Shown here in pieces: positions 26,434-35,239 of a DNA stretch of 46,582 bases. Within the stretch, counting starts at the first letter, position 1. Each line of letters opens with the position of its first letter. This DNA is from Chitinophagaceae bacterium. GTDB taxonomy: Bacteria > Bacteroidota > Bacteroidia > Chitinophagales > Chitinophagaceae. The notes below the pieces were generated by a model that ran no database searches, was not told the DNA's origin, and saw nothing but the letters and a program-made list of their open reading frames with translations. A program made the translations under genes and the position numbers. The stretch is taken from the NCBI GenBank assembly GCA_004322425.1, contig SCVJ01000049.1:1-46582 (forward strand), given 5' to 3'.

Positions 26434-27408
26434 TTAGTTTTTTATTTTTTCATTCTTAATGGGCGAATGATCTGACTTTATTTCTCCGTTCACCATTATT
26501 TTGTCAAAGTAACATTTTACACCGGTGGCAATATTCATATTTTCCACATTCTGAATATGAAAATGCAAATGAGGTTCGGATGAATTACCAGAATTACCAC
26601 AAAGCCCCAATACAGTTCCCTGCTTTATTTTTTGCCCTTGTTTAACGACAATACTGTGTTGCTTAAAATGTGCAAAAAGTAAATATTCATTAGCTGCTGT
26701 TTTTAAGATAATGGTATTACCGGGTACATAAATTGGATTTAAGTCGCCAGGCTTATTATCTTTTATACCTTCAACCACTAACACAACTTCGGCATCGCAG
26801 GGTGCTATAATTTCTTTGCCAAAAGCATAATAATCCTCGTTCGTGCTCCCATTGGTTTTAAATGATTTTCCCTTTTCATTTGTTATTAAAAAATCAAATG
26901 CATTTTTTTGGGCAACATGATCCACATGATAATTCAATGCCAGTTTATCGCCGCCCCAAAAAACTGTCCACTCATCTTTAAAGGGAAGTATCAATTTTGT
27001 TGTATTCCGTTCCATTTTCGGTAAAGAAATATCTGTAAATGGTTTGACAAATAATCCGTTAATTTTTGAACTGTTATCCAGCGAAATATTAACCGTAAAT
27101 AACCCTCTTTCAAAACTTGTTTTATAGGCAGCAAATGTTCCATTTTCATATTTCAAAAATTCACGCTGTTTAATTTTGCCCACTTGTGCATTTAAACCGG
27201 ATAAGAATTCAATTGTTTTTTCCAGCGGTAACGCTTTTTTCGTTTCTTCAGAAAACATGAAAAAGATAGAATCGTAATTGTGATTATTATAGTGTTGCTC
27301 AAATTGACGAGAAACCATTTTATATGAAACTCTTTCTGGTTGCCCAAAAACAGAACTTGCTGCTCCCGTTACAAGAAACATAAACAGCAGACTCGTAAAT
27401 TTATTCAT
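26434..27408 (-). CDS. M23-family metallopeptidase with N-terminal DUF3887-like domain
   Basis: This 324-residue exported protein has a signal peptide ending VFGQ. Residues about 25-130 look like a DUF3887-type domain (QFEQHYNNHNYDSIFFMFSE). The C-terminal part is a LytM/M23 zinc peptidase fold, with HVAQKNAFDF, GKEIIAPCDAEVVLV, LFAHFKQHSI, GLCGNSGNSSEPHLHFHI. The H-x-H pair of EPHLHFH and the preceding GNSG are the usual active-site region. Such enzymes cut peptidoglycan cross-bridges or act as non-catalytic activators. It is divergent from ftsX. It lacks the coiled coil of EnvC. Confidence 0.85.
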   Translation of the reverse strand: MNKFTSLLFMFLVTGAASSVFGQPERVSYKMVSRQFEQHYNNHNYDSIFFMFSEETKKALPLEKTIEFLSGLNAQVGKIKQREFLKYENGTFAAYKTSFERGLFTVNISLDNSSKINGLFVKPFTDISLPKMERNTTKLILPFKDEWTVFWGGDKLALNYHVDHVAQKNAFDFLITNEKGKSFKTNGSTNEDYYAFGKEIIAPCDAEVVLVVEGIKDNKPGDLNPIYVPGNTIILKTAANEYLLFAHFKQHSIVVKQGQKIKQGTVLGLCGNSGNSSEPHLHFHIQNVENMNIATGVKCYFDKIMVNGEIKSDHSPIKNEKIKN

Positions 27409-27503
27409 ATAAAAAATTAATTGATAAGCACAAATTTACTGATTGACATTTTATATTCGTTATTTTGCTGCATTGGCTTTTTTCAATTTTTAATTTTCAA
27501 ATT

Positions 27504-28376
27504 ATGGTTCGAGCTGGAAAGGCTTCTATTAAACGCGGCAAACCTTCTTACTTCATGTCCATTCTTGGCGTCACGTTGGTATTATGCTTATTGGGAGTTG
27601 TAGGCATTCTTACTATTAATTCACGAAAGCTCATCACCAACTTGAAAGAAAGTGTAGAAGTGCATGTGTTTCTAAAACAAAATATTAAAGACACGGCTCG
27701 CCAACGATTACAAAATTTTATTGCTGAGCAACCTTATGTAAATAAAATTTCATACACCGACAAAGAAGCGGCAAAAGAAGAATGGGTAAAAACTGGCGGG
27801 GAAGACTTTACTGAATTTATTGATAATAGCTTATTGCCACCGAGTATTGATTTTACGCTAAAAGAAAATTATTTGGATTCTGCAATTTTATCAACAATAC
27901 AATCTGAAATACTTCAATTCTCCATAGTGGATGAAGTAAAATACCCAACTGCTATTTTAGGAAAAATGATTTCTAATTTTAAAACAGCAGGTTTTGTTTT
28001 AATGGTTGTTGCACTCCTCATTTCAATGTTTGTAATTATATTAATCGATAACACCATTCGGCTTGCCATGTTTAGTAATCGGTTTTTAATAAAAACAATG
28101 CAAATGGTGGGCGCCACTCGTTGGCATATTGCTCAACCTTTGAATGCAAAAGCTGTTATTAATGGCGCCATCAGTGGAACTATTGCTACCGGCATTGTAT
28201 ATTTATTACTTATTCTAGCCGAAAGTTTTTTTGACGGATTTAAGAAACTCCACGATACACAATCACTATTATTTCTAGGATTAGGATTAATCTTATTGGG
28301 TATTGGCATTACGCTTTTCAGCACCTATCGTAGTGTGTTAAAATATTTGCGAATGAAACTGGAAGACTTGTACTAA
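27504..28376 (+). CDS. ftsX: Cell division protein FtsX
   Basis: FtsX is the four-helix membrane subunit of FtsEX, which controls peptidoglycan hydrolases at the division site. The ~290-residue protein has a first membrane helix after GKPSYFMSILGVTLVLCLLG, a periplasmic loop (about 40-150) with VHVFLKQNIK, and three C-terminal helices including the MKTMQMVGATRW-like KTMQMVGATRWHI block. The open frame extends to 27465, but the ATG at 27504 (MVRAGKASIKRGKPSY) is the family start. ftsE is not adjacent, which is usual in Bacteroidota. DUF3098 and uppP genes follow. Confidence 0.92.
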   Translation: MVRAGKASIKRGKPSYFMSILGVTLVLCLLGVVGILTINSRKLITNLKESVEVHVFLKQNIKDTARQRLQNFIAEQPYVNKISYTDKEAAKEEWVKTGGEDFTEFIDNSLLPPSIDFTLKENYLDSAILSTIQSEILQFSIVDEVKYPTAILGKMISNFKTAGFVLMVVALLISMFVIILIDNTIRLAMFSNRFLIKTMQMVGATRWHIAQPLNAKAVINGAISGTIATGIVYLLLILAESFFDGFKKLHDTQSLLFLGLGLILLGIGITLFSTYRSVLKYLRMKLEDLY

Positions 28377-28436
28377 ACACTAATAAGCATTCACCAAAAA
28401 AGCTTTTATTATATTGCACTACTAAATATTTTTGAT

Positions 28437-28685
28437 ATGACCGACAAGAAAACAACAACAAAGTCAACTCCTTTTTTTGAAAAGCAAAACACTAAATTGA
28501 TGATATTGGGAGGGCTTTTTATGATAGCCGGTGTGTATTTAATGAGTGGCGGCAAAAGCACGGACCCTGCCTTTTTTAATGAAAAAGAAGTGTATAGTTT
28601 TACGCGAATCACAATTGCGCCTATCTTAATTGTTTTAGGTTTGATTATTGAAGTGGTTGCTATTTTCAAAAAATCAAAATCCTAA
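28437..28685 (+). CDS. DUF3098 small membrane protein
   Basis: This 82-residue protein has two predicted membrane helices (about 21-39 and 57-76). The pattern FFEKQNTKLMILGGLFMIAG ... YSFTRITIAPILIVLGLIIE matches DUF3098. Its function is unknown. It lies between ftsX and uppP, a linkage common in Bacteroidota, suggesting a role in division or envelope synthesis. Confidence 0.82.
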   Translation: MTDKKTTTKSTPFFEKQNTKLMILGGLFMIAGVYLMSGGKSTDPAFFNEKEVYSFTRITIAPILIVLGLIIEVVAIFKKSKS

Positions 28686-28720
28686 TATTCATTTTTTGTT
28701 TCCTGCTTGAATAATTTACC

Positions 28721-29560
28721 ATGACCATTTTAGAAGCAATTATTACTGCCATTGTAGAAGGGCTAACTGAATTTTTACCCATTTCCTCTACCGGACACAT
28801 GATCATCAGCAGTTATTTATTAGGCATCCACCAAGATGAATTTACAAAACTCATGGAAGTGTCAATTCAATTGGGAGCCATTTTAGCCGTAGTTGTTTTG
28901 TATTGGAAAAAATTTTTCCAACCTAACTTTCTAAATCGTAATCATTTTCAATTTTATTTAAAACTATTGATTGGTGTTTTGCCCGCTATTTGCTTGGGAC
29001 TTTTTTTTTCCGACACCATTGACGCATTGCTGGAAAGCCCATTGACTGTAGCGATTACTATGTTACTGGGCGGCATTTTTCTTTTATTTATCGATTCTAT
29101 TTTTAAAACTCATACGATTGAAAAGGATGAAGCTATAAGTTTTAAAAATGCATTTATTATTGGATGTTGGCAAACCATAGCCATGATTCCCGGCGTAAGT
29201 AGAAGTGCGGCGTCAATTATAGGTGGTATGCAACAAAAGTTAACTCGATCGCTTGCTGCAGAATTTTCTTTTTTTCTTGCTGTTCCAACAATGTTAGCGG
29301 CAACGGGATATACACTTTTTTTGAAAGACTGGAAAAATGATCAACTAACCAGAAAGGGATTTACAATCCTTTTTGAAAGTTCACAAAACTTAACTTGTTT
29401 TATTATCGGAAATATAGTTGCCTTTATTGTTGCTTTACTAGCTATTAAATTTTTTATAGGCTATCTCCAAAAACACGGCTTTCGATTTTTTGGCTGGTAC
29501 AGAATCATTGTTGGAGCCATTCTGTTTTTTTTCATTTTGAGTGGAAGGAATAATCTATAA
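28721..29560 (+). CDS. uppP: Undecaprenyl-diphosphate phosphatase
   Basis: UppP (BacA) removes one phosphate from undecaprenyl diphosphate to recycle the lipid carrier for peptidoglycan and O-antigen synthesis, and it gives bacitracin tolerance. The 279-residue integral membrane protein carries both family signatures: VEGLTEFLPISSTGHM at residues 12-27 and PGVSRSAASIIGG near 156, with about eight hydrophobic helices. It follows the DUF3098 gene by 35 bases and is likely co-transcribed with ftsX. Confidence 0.96.
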   Translation: MTILEAIITAIVEGLTEFLPISSTGHMIISSYLLGIHQDEFTKLMEVSIQLGAILAVVVLYWKKFFQPNFLNRNHFQFYLKLLIGVLPAICLGLFFSDTIDALLESPLTVAITMLLGGIFLLFIDSIFKTHTIEKDEAISFKNAFIIGCWQTIAMIPGVSRSAASIIGGMQQKLTRSLAAEFSFFLAVPTMLAATGYTLFLKDWKNDQLTRKGFTILFESSQNLTCFIIGNIVAFIVALLAIKFFIGYLQKHGFRFFGWYRIIVGAILFFFILSGRNNL

Positions 29561-29600
29561 AAATTAATTCTTTATCTTTCCCTCCACCAAAACCAACTAC

Positions 29601-30908
29601 ATGCAAACAGCTTCCAAAAAAGAAGTAAAGGCGTGGGCTATGTATGACTGGGCCAATTCTGTATATAATTTAGTTATTACCTCCACAATTTTCCCTGCTT
29701 ATTTTGAAAGTATGACAGGCGACGGAAATGACAATACCTCAAACGACATTGTTCATCTATTTGGAAGAGAATTTGTAAACACTTCATTATATAATTATGC
29801 TTTGGCAACTGCTTTTTTGGTAGTTGCATTTTTATCTCCGTTGCTTTCTTCGATTGCTGATTTTAAGGGAAATAAAAAATCCTTTCTTCGTTTTTTTATG
29901 ACACTTGGCAGTATTTCGTGCAGTATATTATTTTTTTATAATCAAACCAATCTATTACTTGGGTTGACTTGTATGATATTGGCTTGTATCGGTTTTTGGT
30001 CAAGCCTCGTTTTCTATAACTCCTTTTTACCAGAAATTGCAGCCCCCAAAGACAGAGATAAAATAAGTGCTCGCGGTTTTGCGTACGGCTACATTGGCAG
30101 TGTTTTATTGCAAATTATCTGTTTTGTTTTTTTAATGATGAATGATAAATTTGGAATATCAAAAGGATTTGCCGCACAACTTTCTTTTTTATTAGTAGGT
30201 ATTTGGTGGTTTGGGTTTGGTAATTATTCATTAAATCGATTGCCAAATTCCCTTCCTGCGGGAGAGGGTAACCAAAATAATTTTCTTACGAATGGATATA
30301 AAGAATTAAGAAAAGTTTGGAATCAGCTCATTCATCTTCCCATATTAAAAAGATTTCTTTGCGCCTTTTTTTTCTACAATATGGGCGTTCAAACTGTTAT
30401 GCTTGCCGCTACACTTTATGGAAAAAGTGAGCTGGCCATCCCAACCGAGAACTTGATTATTGCAATACTCATAATTCAACTTATCGCCATTCCAGGAGCT
30501 TTTTCAGTTGCTAAATTATCATCTCGAATCGGCAATCTAAATGCTTTAATGGTTTGTGTAATAATTTGGATTGTAGCTTGTATAGCCGGTTTTCAAATAC
30601 CCAAACACGGCATCAATCAATTTTATTTATTGGCAACTATCGTAGGATTTGTAATGGGTGGCATTCAAGCGTTGAGTCGATCTACCTATTCAAAATTAAT
30701 GCCCGAAACGAAAGACACTGTTTCATTTTTCAGTTTTTACGATGTAACTGAAAAAATTGCTATCGTTATCGGAATGTTCAGTTTTGGATATATCACAGAA
30801 ATTACGGGTTCGCAACGGAATTCTGTTTTAGCACTTATAAGTTTTTTTACACTTGGATTATTGTTGCTATGGTTTACTAAAAATGCTGAAAAGAAAATCA
30901 GGATATGA
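29601..30908 (+). CDS. UMF1/Atg22-family MFS transporter
   Basis: This 435-residue membrane protein has about 12 helices. The first helix carries the YDWANSVYNLVITSTIFPAY motif typical of the UMF1 (Vps/Atg22-like) branch of the major facilitator superfamily. A second cue is GGIQALSRSTYSKLMPE near residue 355 and FFSFYDVTEKIAIVIG shortly after. Substrates of bacterial members are not well defined; amino acid or drug efflux are possibilities. The stop overlaps the start of the metallo-hydrolase gene by four bases (ATGA), so the two are translationally coupled. Confidence 0.87.
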   Translation: MQTASKKEVKAWAMYDWANSVYNLVITSTIFPAYFESMTGDGNDNTSNDIVHLFGREFVNTSLYNYALATAFLVVAFLSPLLSSIADFKGNKKSFLRFFMTLGSISCSILFFYNQTNLLLGLTCMILACIGFWSSLVFYNSFLPEIAAPKDRDKISARGFAYGYIGSVLLQIICFVFLMMNDKFGISKGFAAQLSFLLVGIWWFGFGNYSLNRLPNSLPAGEGNQNNFLTNGYKELRKVWNQLIHLPILKRFLCAFFFYNMGVQTVMLAATLYGKSELAIPTENLIIAILIIQLIAIPGAFSVAKLSSRIGNLNALMVCVIIWIVACIAGFQIPKHGINQFYLLATIVGFVMGGIQALSRSTYSKLMPETKDTVSFFSFYDVTEKIAIVIGMFSFGYITEITGSQRNSVLALISFFTLGLLLLWFTKNAEKKIRI

Positions 30909-31762
30909 AACTCTATTCAATCAATACCGGTTATTTTAAATTAGACGGCGGTGCCATGTTTGGTGTGGTACCAAAAAGCATTTGGCATAAAATTAATCCT
31001 GCCGATGAAAATAATTTATGCTCTTGGGCTTTGCGTTGTCTGTTAATTGAAGATGGCAATAGATTGATATTGGTTGATAACGGAAATGGTGATAAACAGG
31101 ATGAGAAATTTTTTAGCCATTATTATTTACACGGTGATGATACATTGGACAAATCACTTGCAACTTATGGATTTCATCGAGATGATATTACCGATGTTTT
31201 TCTTTCTCATCTTCATTTCGATCATTGCGGTGGAAGTATTATTCGACAAGGCGACAGATTGATTCCGGCATTTAATAATGCGGTGTATTGGAGTAATAAA
31301 GATCATTGGCAGTGGGCCACACAACCCAACGAACGAGAGAAAGCTTCCTTTTTAAAAGAGAATATTTTACCCATTCAAGAAAGTGGTCAATTGAAATTTA
31401 TTACTGTTCCTACCGATGCCGAACAAGGTGGTTTGGTAAATTTCTCAACCAATATTCAAGTACGATTTGTATTTGGACATACCGATGCCATGATGCTACC
31501 GCAGATTCAATACAAAGGAAAGACCCTTGTTTTTATGGCAGATCTACTTCCTTCAGTTGGACATATTCCATTGCCCTATGTTATGTCGTATGATATGTTT
31601 CCACTCACCACATTACAAGAAAAAAAGTCATTTTTAAATGATGCGGTTCGCCACGATTACATTTTATTTTTTGAACACGACAAACAGCACGAATGTTGTA
31701 CTATTCAACAAACAGAAAGAGGGATTAGATCGAAAGATATTTTTTCTTTGAAGGATATTTGA
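30905..31762 (+). CDS. MBL-fold metallo-hydrolase
   Basis: This is a 285-residue metallo-beta-lactamase-fold protein. The main metal motif HLHFDHCGG gives His102, His104, Asp106 and His107. Further ligands are likely in FGHTDAMM, MADLLPS and FEHDKQHE. There is no signal peptide, so it is cytoplasmic. It resembles the lactonase/hydrolase branch rather than true beta-lactamases. It is coupled to the UMF1 transporter by an ATGA overlap, suggesting that the transported compound is also hydrolysed, which is inference. It converges with the DUF3108 gene two bases away. Confidence 0.87.
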   Translation: MKLYSINTGYFKLDGGAMFGVVPKSIWHKINPADENNLCSWALRCLLIEDGNRLILVDNGNGDKQDEKFFSHYYLHGDDTLDKSLATYGFHRDDITDVFLSHLHFDHCGGSIIRQGDRLIPAFNNAVYWSNKDHWQWATQPNEREKASFLKENILPIQESGQLKFITVPTDAEQGGLVNFSTNIQVRFVFGHTDAMMLPQIQYKGKTLVFMADLLPSVGHIPLPYVMSYDMFPLTTLQEKKSFLNDAVRHDYILFFEHDKQHECCTIQQTERGIRSKDIFSLKDI

Positions 31763-31764
31763 TA

Positions 31765-32577
31765 CTACGAATTCCTCAATTTTACCAATGAGCTTAGTGG
31801 GTAACGAATATGATTATAATTCATCATATCTACTTTAATAGTTCCCACAACGATGGGGCTTTCAATCCTCACTGGAATATGATTTTTATCATCGGAAACC
31901 CAAACGGTCATTTTTTCACCCCCTTCAAAAATTGTACCTGTTAATAATAGTGGCTTAAACTTAATAGCACGGAATGTTCCGTATCGTGTTTTGATTATTT
32001 CTTTTCCCAAATATCGAATATGCATGTTAAATATTTCATTGTCTAAAAACAAGTGAAACGGAATTTTATCGCCCACCTTGTAATTATCAAAATCAATATT
32101 GCGAGCATAATAAATGGCGCTCAGTACATCCTGAATACAATCGGGAACTTTATAAACACCGTCATTGGTTATTGCAGAATTTGTGCTTTTATTAAAACTA
32201 ATATTTTCTAATTTTTTATACCCTCCTTCATTAATATTTCTAATAAATTTTAATGGTTGTAAAGTTGCCGTATCAATAAATGTTTCATAAATATCACGCA
32301 CTTTATAAATCCAATCGTATGACGAATGAGTTCTTCCCACACCTGAAATATGATAAACCGGTTGGTTATTTAATGTTTCCAATTTATTGGAGAAAACAAC
32401 TTTCCCAGCATTCACATAAATTCCTGCCAACGCATAAAAAACATTAAAAGAAATTTCCTCGCCTGCGCCATAAGTGCTGTTTTTAATGGAACAGTTTATT
32501 TTATCCTGCTTTACTTTTTCAAAAGATAAAAAAAGAATAGCGAGACAAAAAATAACGAGCAGTTGAATTCGCTTCAT
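31765..32577 (-). CDS. DUF3108 domain-containing exported protein
   Basis: This 270-residue protein has an N-terminal signal (RIQLLVIFCLAILFLSFEKV). It shows the DUF3108 beta-sandwich pattern: YGAGEEISFNVFYALAGIYV, VYHISGVGRTHSSYDWIYKV, LDVLSAIYYARNID-like LSAIYYARNIDFDNYKVGDK and VWVSDDKNHIPVRIES. DUF3108 is a periplasmic family without a defined function. It begins three bases after the end of the flippase-like gene and is probably its operon partner. Confidence 0.8.
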   Translation of the reverse strand: MKRIQLLVIFCLAILFLSFEKVKQDKINCSIKNSTYGAGEEISFNVFYALAGIYVNAGKVVFSNKLETLNNQPVYHISGVGRTHSSYDWIYKVRDIYETFIDTATLQPLKFIRNINEGGYKKLENISFNKSTNSAITNDGVYKVPDCIQDVLSAIYYARNIDFDNYKVGDKIPFHLFLDNEIFNMHIRYLGKEIIKTRYGTFRAIKFKPLLLTGTIFEGGEKMTVWVSDDKNHIPVRIESPIVVGTIKVDMMNYNHIRYPLSSLVKLRNS

Positions 32578-32579
32578 AT

Positions 32580-33560
32580 TTATTTTTTAATAAATGAACC
32601 CCGTAACATCAGCAAACTTCCTATTGCCGCAGGTATTATTAGATTGATCATCCAAATAGTTGTTGTTACAAAACCAACTCCTAAAAGGTTGGGCGTAAGA
32701 AAGTAAAATATTTCTTTAGCAACAAACAGTTTTTGTACTACTTCGAACAAGGCAATGGTGGGAATAATGGCCATTACAAAAAACATAATAGTGGTGGCTC
32801 CCATGATGTGCCATCCATTAATGGCTACTCCAAAAAATTGAAACAGTAAATAATATTGTAACAAAAAAACAAAATACCGGATTGTAGAAATTATTAATAG
32901 TTGAAGCAATAATTTTGATGGCGTTTTTTCCATCTCCTCCAAAACATACGAATATTTGTGTGCCCACTTCCATTTTCCAATCCTTTGCACTATAAACCTA
33001 AGTCGAAAATAAAAAAAGGTTAATAGCAAAAGAGAAGCTATTCCAAGAGCGAAAAGCAAAAGCATTGTATTGGAAGAAAACAAAGAATTGGTTTGTTTAA
33101 ATAAAATATTTCCAAACAACAACAATCCCAATATCCCAAAATAAAGTGTTACGAGTAATTGACTGATGCTACCTAAAACAGTTAAGGCAATCATGCGCAT
33201 TCGTTTTCCTTCTTCCATATATAATGCTCGACCCAAATATTCACCCATTCTATTGGGAAGTGTAACGGCAAAAGAAACACCGGAAAGTATGGCTTTGCAC
33301 GAAGTTAAAAATGAAACATCCTGCACTTTCTGAACTGAAATTTTCCATTTCCAGGCTTCCAGCGACCAATTCACTAGCATCAAAAAAAGTGTAAAAAAAA
33401 GATAGACAATTGCAGAACTAAAAAATGAATCTTTTATAAAAATCCACGATTCATAAAAATTGGACTGATTTTTTATCTGGTGAAAAATAGAAAAACTAAA
33501 CCAGATCAATAAAAAAGGACCCAGAAAATAATTGAAAAATATTTTGATATTTTTGTTCAT
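32580..33560 (-). CDS. Flippase-like integral membrane protein (LPG synthase TM-region family)
   Basis: This ~326-residue membrane protein has seven to eight hydrophobic helices. It resembles the lysylphosphatidylglycerol synthase transmembrane/flippase-like family (UPF0104 type), for example WKISVQKV...FLTSCKAILSGVSFAV, TLPNRMGEYLGRALYM and LFEVVQKLFVAKEIFYF. No C-terminal lysyltransferase domain is present. The frame opens at 33590, but the ATG at 33560 (MNKNIKIFFNYFLG) is preferred and leaves 30 bases to the divergent ruvC start. The function is unknown; a lipid-linked substrate flippase is plausible from family knowledge. Confidence 0.75.
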   Translation of the reverse strand: MNKNIKIFFNYFLGPFLLIWFSFSIFHQIKNQSNFYESWIFIKDSFFSSAIVYLFFTLFLMLVNWSLEAWKWKISVQKVQDVSFLTSCKAILSGVSFAVTLPNRMGEYLGRALYMEEGKRMRMIALTVLGSISQLLVTLYFGILGLLLFGNILFKQTNSLFSSNTMLLLFALGIASLLLLTFFYFRLRFIVQRIGKWKWAHKYSYVLEEMEKTPSKLLLQLLIISTIRYFVFLLQYYLLFQFFGVAINGWHIMGATTIMFFVMAIIPTIALFEVVQKLFVAKEIFYFLTPNLLGVGFVTTTIWMINLIIPAAIGSLLMLRGSFIKK

Positions 33561-33590
33561 AGACTTTACCCTGTAAAAATACTTTTCCAT

Positions 33591-34160
33591 TTGCTAAAGA
33601 ATTCAAAAATAATTTTAGGAATCGATCCGGGCACCATAATTATGGGTTTTGGGTTAATAAAAATTTCCGACTCCTCTATTTCCCTTTTAGAAATGGGAGT
33701 ATTAAAACTATCGCCAAAAAAAGATAATTATCAGCGACTTAAACTCATTCACCAAAAAGTACAAGCTTTAATTGAAAAGCATTCCCCAAACGAATTTGCC
33801 ATTGAGGCACCTTTTTTTGGAAAAAATGTTCAAAGTATGTTAAAACTAGGAAGAGCCCAAGGTGTTGCGATTGCTGCCGCAATGAGTTTCAATATCCCAG
33901 TTACCGAATATGCCCCAAAAAAAATAAAACAATCCATTGCTGGTAATGGAAATGCTGACAAAGAACAAGTGTGGAAAATGTTACAACGACTTTTGAATAT
34001 CAAGAAAAAAGAAATAAGTTCATTCGACGCATCAGACGCTTTAGCTGTTGCCGTTTGTCATCACTTTCAATCCAAAAAACTAGTTACTAAAAATGGAACC
34101 TTAAAAGGATGGAGTGATTTTGTTGCTAAAAATTCTTCTCGTATTCGAACTGCGAAGTAA
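33591..34160 (+). CDS. ruvC: Holliday junction resolvase RuvC, TTG start
   Basis: RuvC cuts Holliday junctions as a dimer after RuvAB branch migration. The 189-residue protein has the first catalytic Asp in IILGIDPGT, Glu in FAIEAPFFGKNVQS near residue 68, and DASDALAVAVCHH near 145 with the final acidic residues. No ATG lies upstream in frame before the core, so the TTG at 33591 is the best start. It is slightly longer than E. coli RuvC (173), with a short C-terminal tail. It is divergent from the flippase-like gene. Confidence 0.93.
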   Translation: MLKNSKIILGIDPGTIIMGFGLIKISDSSISLLEMGVLKLSPKKDNYQRLKLIHQKVQALIEKHSPNEFAIEAPFFGKNVQSMLKLGRAQGVAIAAAMSFNIPVTEYAPKKIKQSIAGNGNADKEQVWKMLQRLLNIKKKEISSFDASDALAVAVCHHFQSKKLVTKNGTLKGWSDFVAKNSSRIRTAK

Positions 34161-34197
34161 TTTTTGCTGAGAGCAATAATAAAAACCTTGTTAGTTA

Positions 34198-34587
34198 TTA
34201 AAGTGCTGCAATTATTTTTTCTTGAATGAGCTTCAACCGCTCTTCGCTCAATTTCATTTTGGGTTGATTAAAATTTAAATCATTTGAATTATTTATTGGA
34301 ATAAGATGCATGTGTGCATGGGGAACTTCTAATCCAATAACTGTGATGCCGCATCGATTACAAGGAAAAGCCTTCTCAATGGCTTTTGCGATGGGTTTTG
34401 CAAACAATAGCATGGCTTTTAAATAGTCGTCGGGCAAATCAAAAAGCTTGTCAACTTCTGTTTTGGGCACCACTAAAACATGTCCTTCACGTAACGGAAA
34501 AATATCTAAAAAAGCAAAAAAGTGTTCACTTTCGGCAATTTTATAACTTGGAATTTCTCCTGTAATTATTTTTGAAAAGATTGTCAT
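34198..34587 (-). CDS. HIT-family nucleotide-binding hydrolase
   Basis: This ~129-residue protein of the histidine-triad family hydrolyses nucleotide phosphoramidates or similar. It has the family start MTIFSKIITGEIPSYKI, HVLVVPKTEV, and the catalytic triad HAHMHLIP near residue 98. The frame opens 14 codons earlier, but the ATG at 34587 fits the family. It lies 66 bases downstream of greA on the same strand, a linkage also seen in other Bacteroidota. Confidence 0.92.
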   Translation of the reverse strand: MTIFSKIITGEIPSYKIAESEHFFAFLDIFPLREGHVLVVPKTEVDKLFDLPDDYLKAMLLFAKPIAKAIEKAFPCNRCGITVIGLEVPHAHMHLIPINNSNDLNFNQPKMKLSEERLKLIQEKIIAAL

Positions 34588-34653
34588 TCGGCTTTCAGGT
34601 TTATGTAAGGCAGTATTCAAAAGTAACACATCGATACAAAAATGTTTTGCACT

Positions 34654-35127
34654 CTATTTGGATATGTTGATAATTTTGAATTTCAATATTCCTGCCGGTG
34701 CTTGTATTTCCACAATATCTTCTACTTTCTTACCCAGCAACCCTTTTCCGATGGGCGATGTAATGGAAATTTTTCCCAATTTTAAATCAGCTTCATTTTC
34801 ACTAACTAATTTATACTCCACTTGCTTTTGTGTATTCAAATTTATCAACGAAATTTTTGTAAGAATAGAAACCTTACTCGTATCAATACTGCTTTCATCA
34901 ATAATTCTAGTAGTGGCAAGAACGCCTTCGAGATGAGCAATTTTGGCTTCCAACAAACCTTGAGCTTCTTTGGCAGCATCGTATTCAGCATTTTCTTTTA
35001 AATCTCCTTTTTCTTTGGCTTCGGCAATGGCTCTTGATGAAGCGGGACGCTCCACTCCTTTCATGTGTTGTAGCTTAGCGCGCATCAGCTCCATCGTATC
35101 ATTGGTTACATAATTAAACCCACTCAT
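34654..35127 (-). CDS. greA: Transcription elongation factor GreA
   Basis: GreA enters the secondary channel of RNA polymerase and stimulates cleavage of backtracked RNA. The 157-residue protein has an N-terminal coiled coil (about 10-75; AIAEAKEKGDLKENAEYDAA carries the acidic tip residues) and a C-terminal FKBP-like domain with ITSPIGKGLLGKKVEDIVEI. Length is normal. It precedes the HIT gene and is separated from the upstream lipoprotein gene by a terminator. Confidence 0.96.
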   Translation of the reverse strand: MSGFNYVTNDTMELMRAKLQHMKGVERPASSRAIAEAKEKGDLKENAEYDAAKEAQGLLEAKIAHLEGVLATTRIIDESSIDTSKVSILTKISLINLNTQKQVEYKLVSENEADLKLGKISITSPIGKGLLGKKVEDIVEIQAPAGILKFKIINISK

Positions 35128-35147
35128 AAATAATTCTTTTGTGTTAA

Positions 35148-35190
35148 AATAAAAAAAATAACAACGCCTCAGTTGGAACTGAAGCGTTGT
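35148..35190 (-). terminator. Intrinsic terminator between the lipoprotein gene and greA
   Basis: A 13-bp stem with one wobble, ACAACGCCTCAGT / ACTGAAGCGTTGT (35161-35173 and 35178-35190), is followed on the minus strand by TATTTTTTTTATTTT. It would end transcription from the lipoprotein gene. Confidence 0.85.
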
Positions 35191-35239
35191 ATTATATACA
35201 GCAAAGATAAGAAATAATAAAAATTGAAGCTATTTTGGT

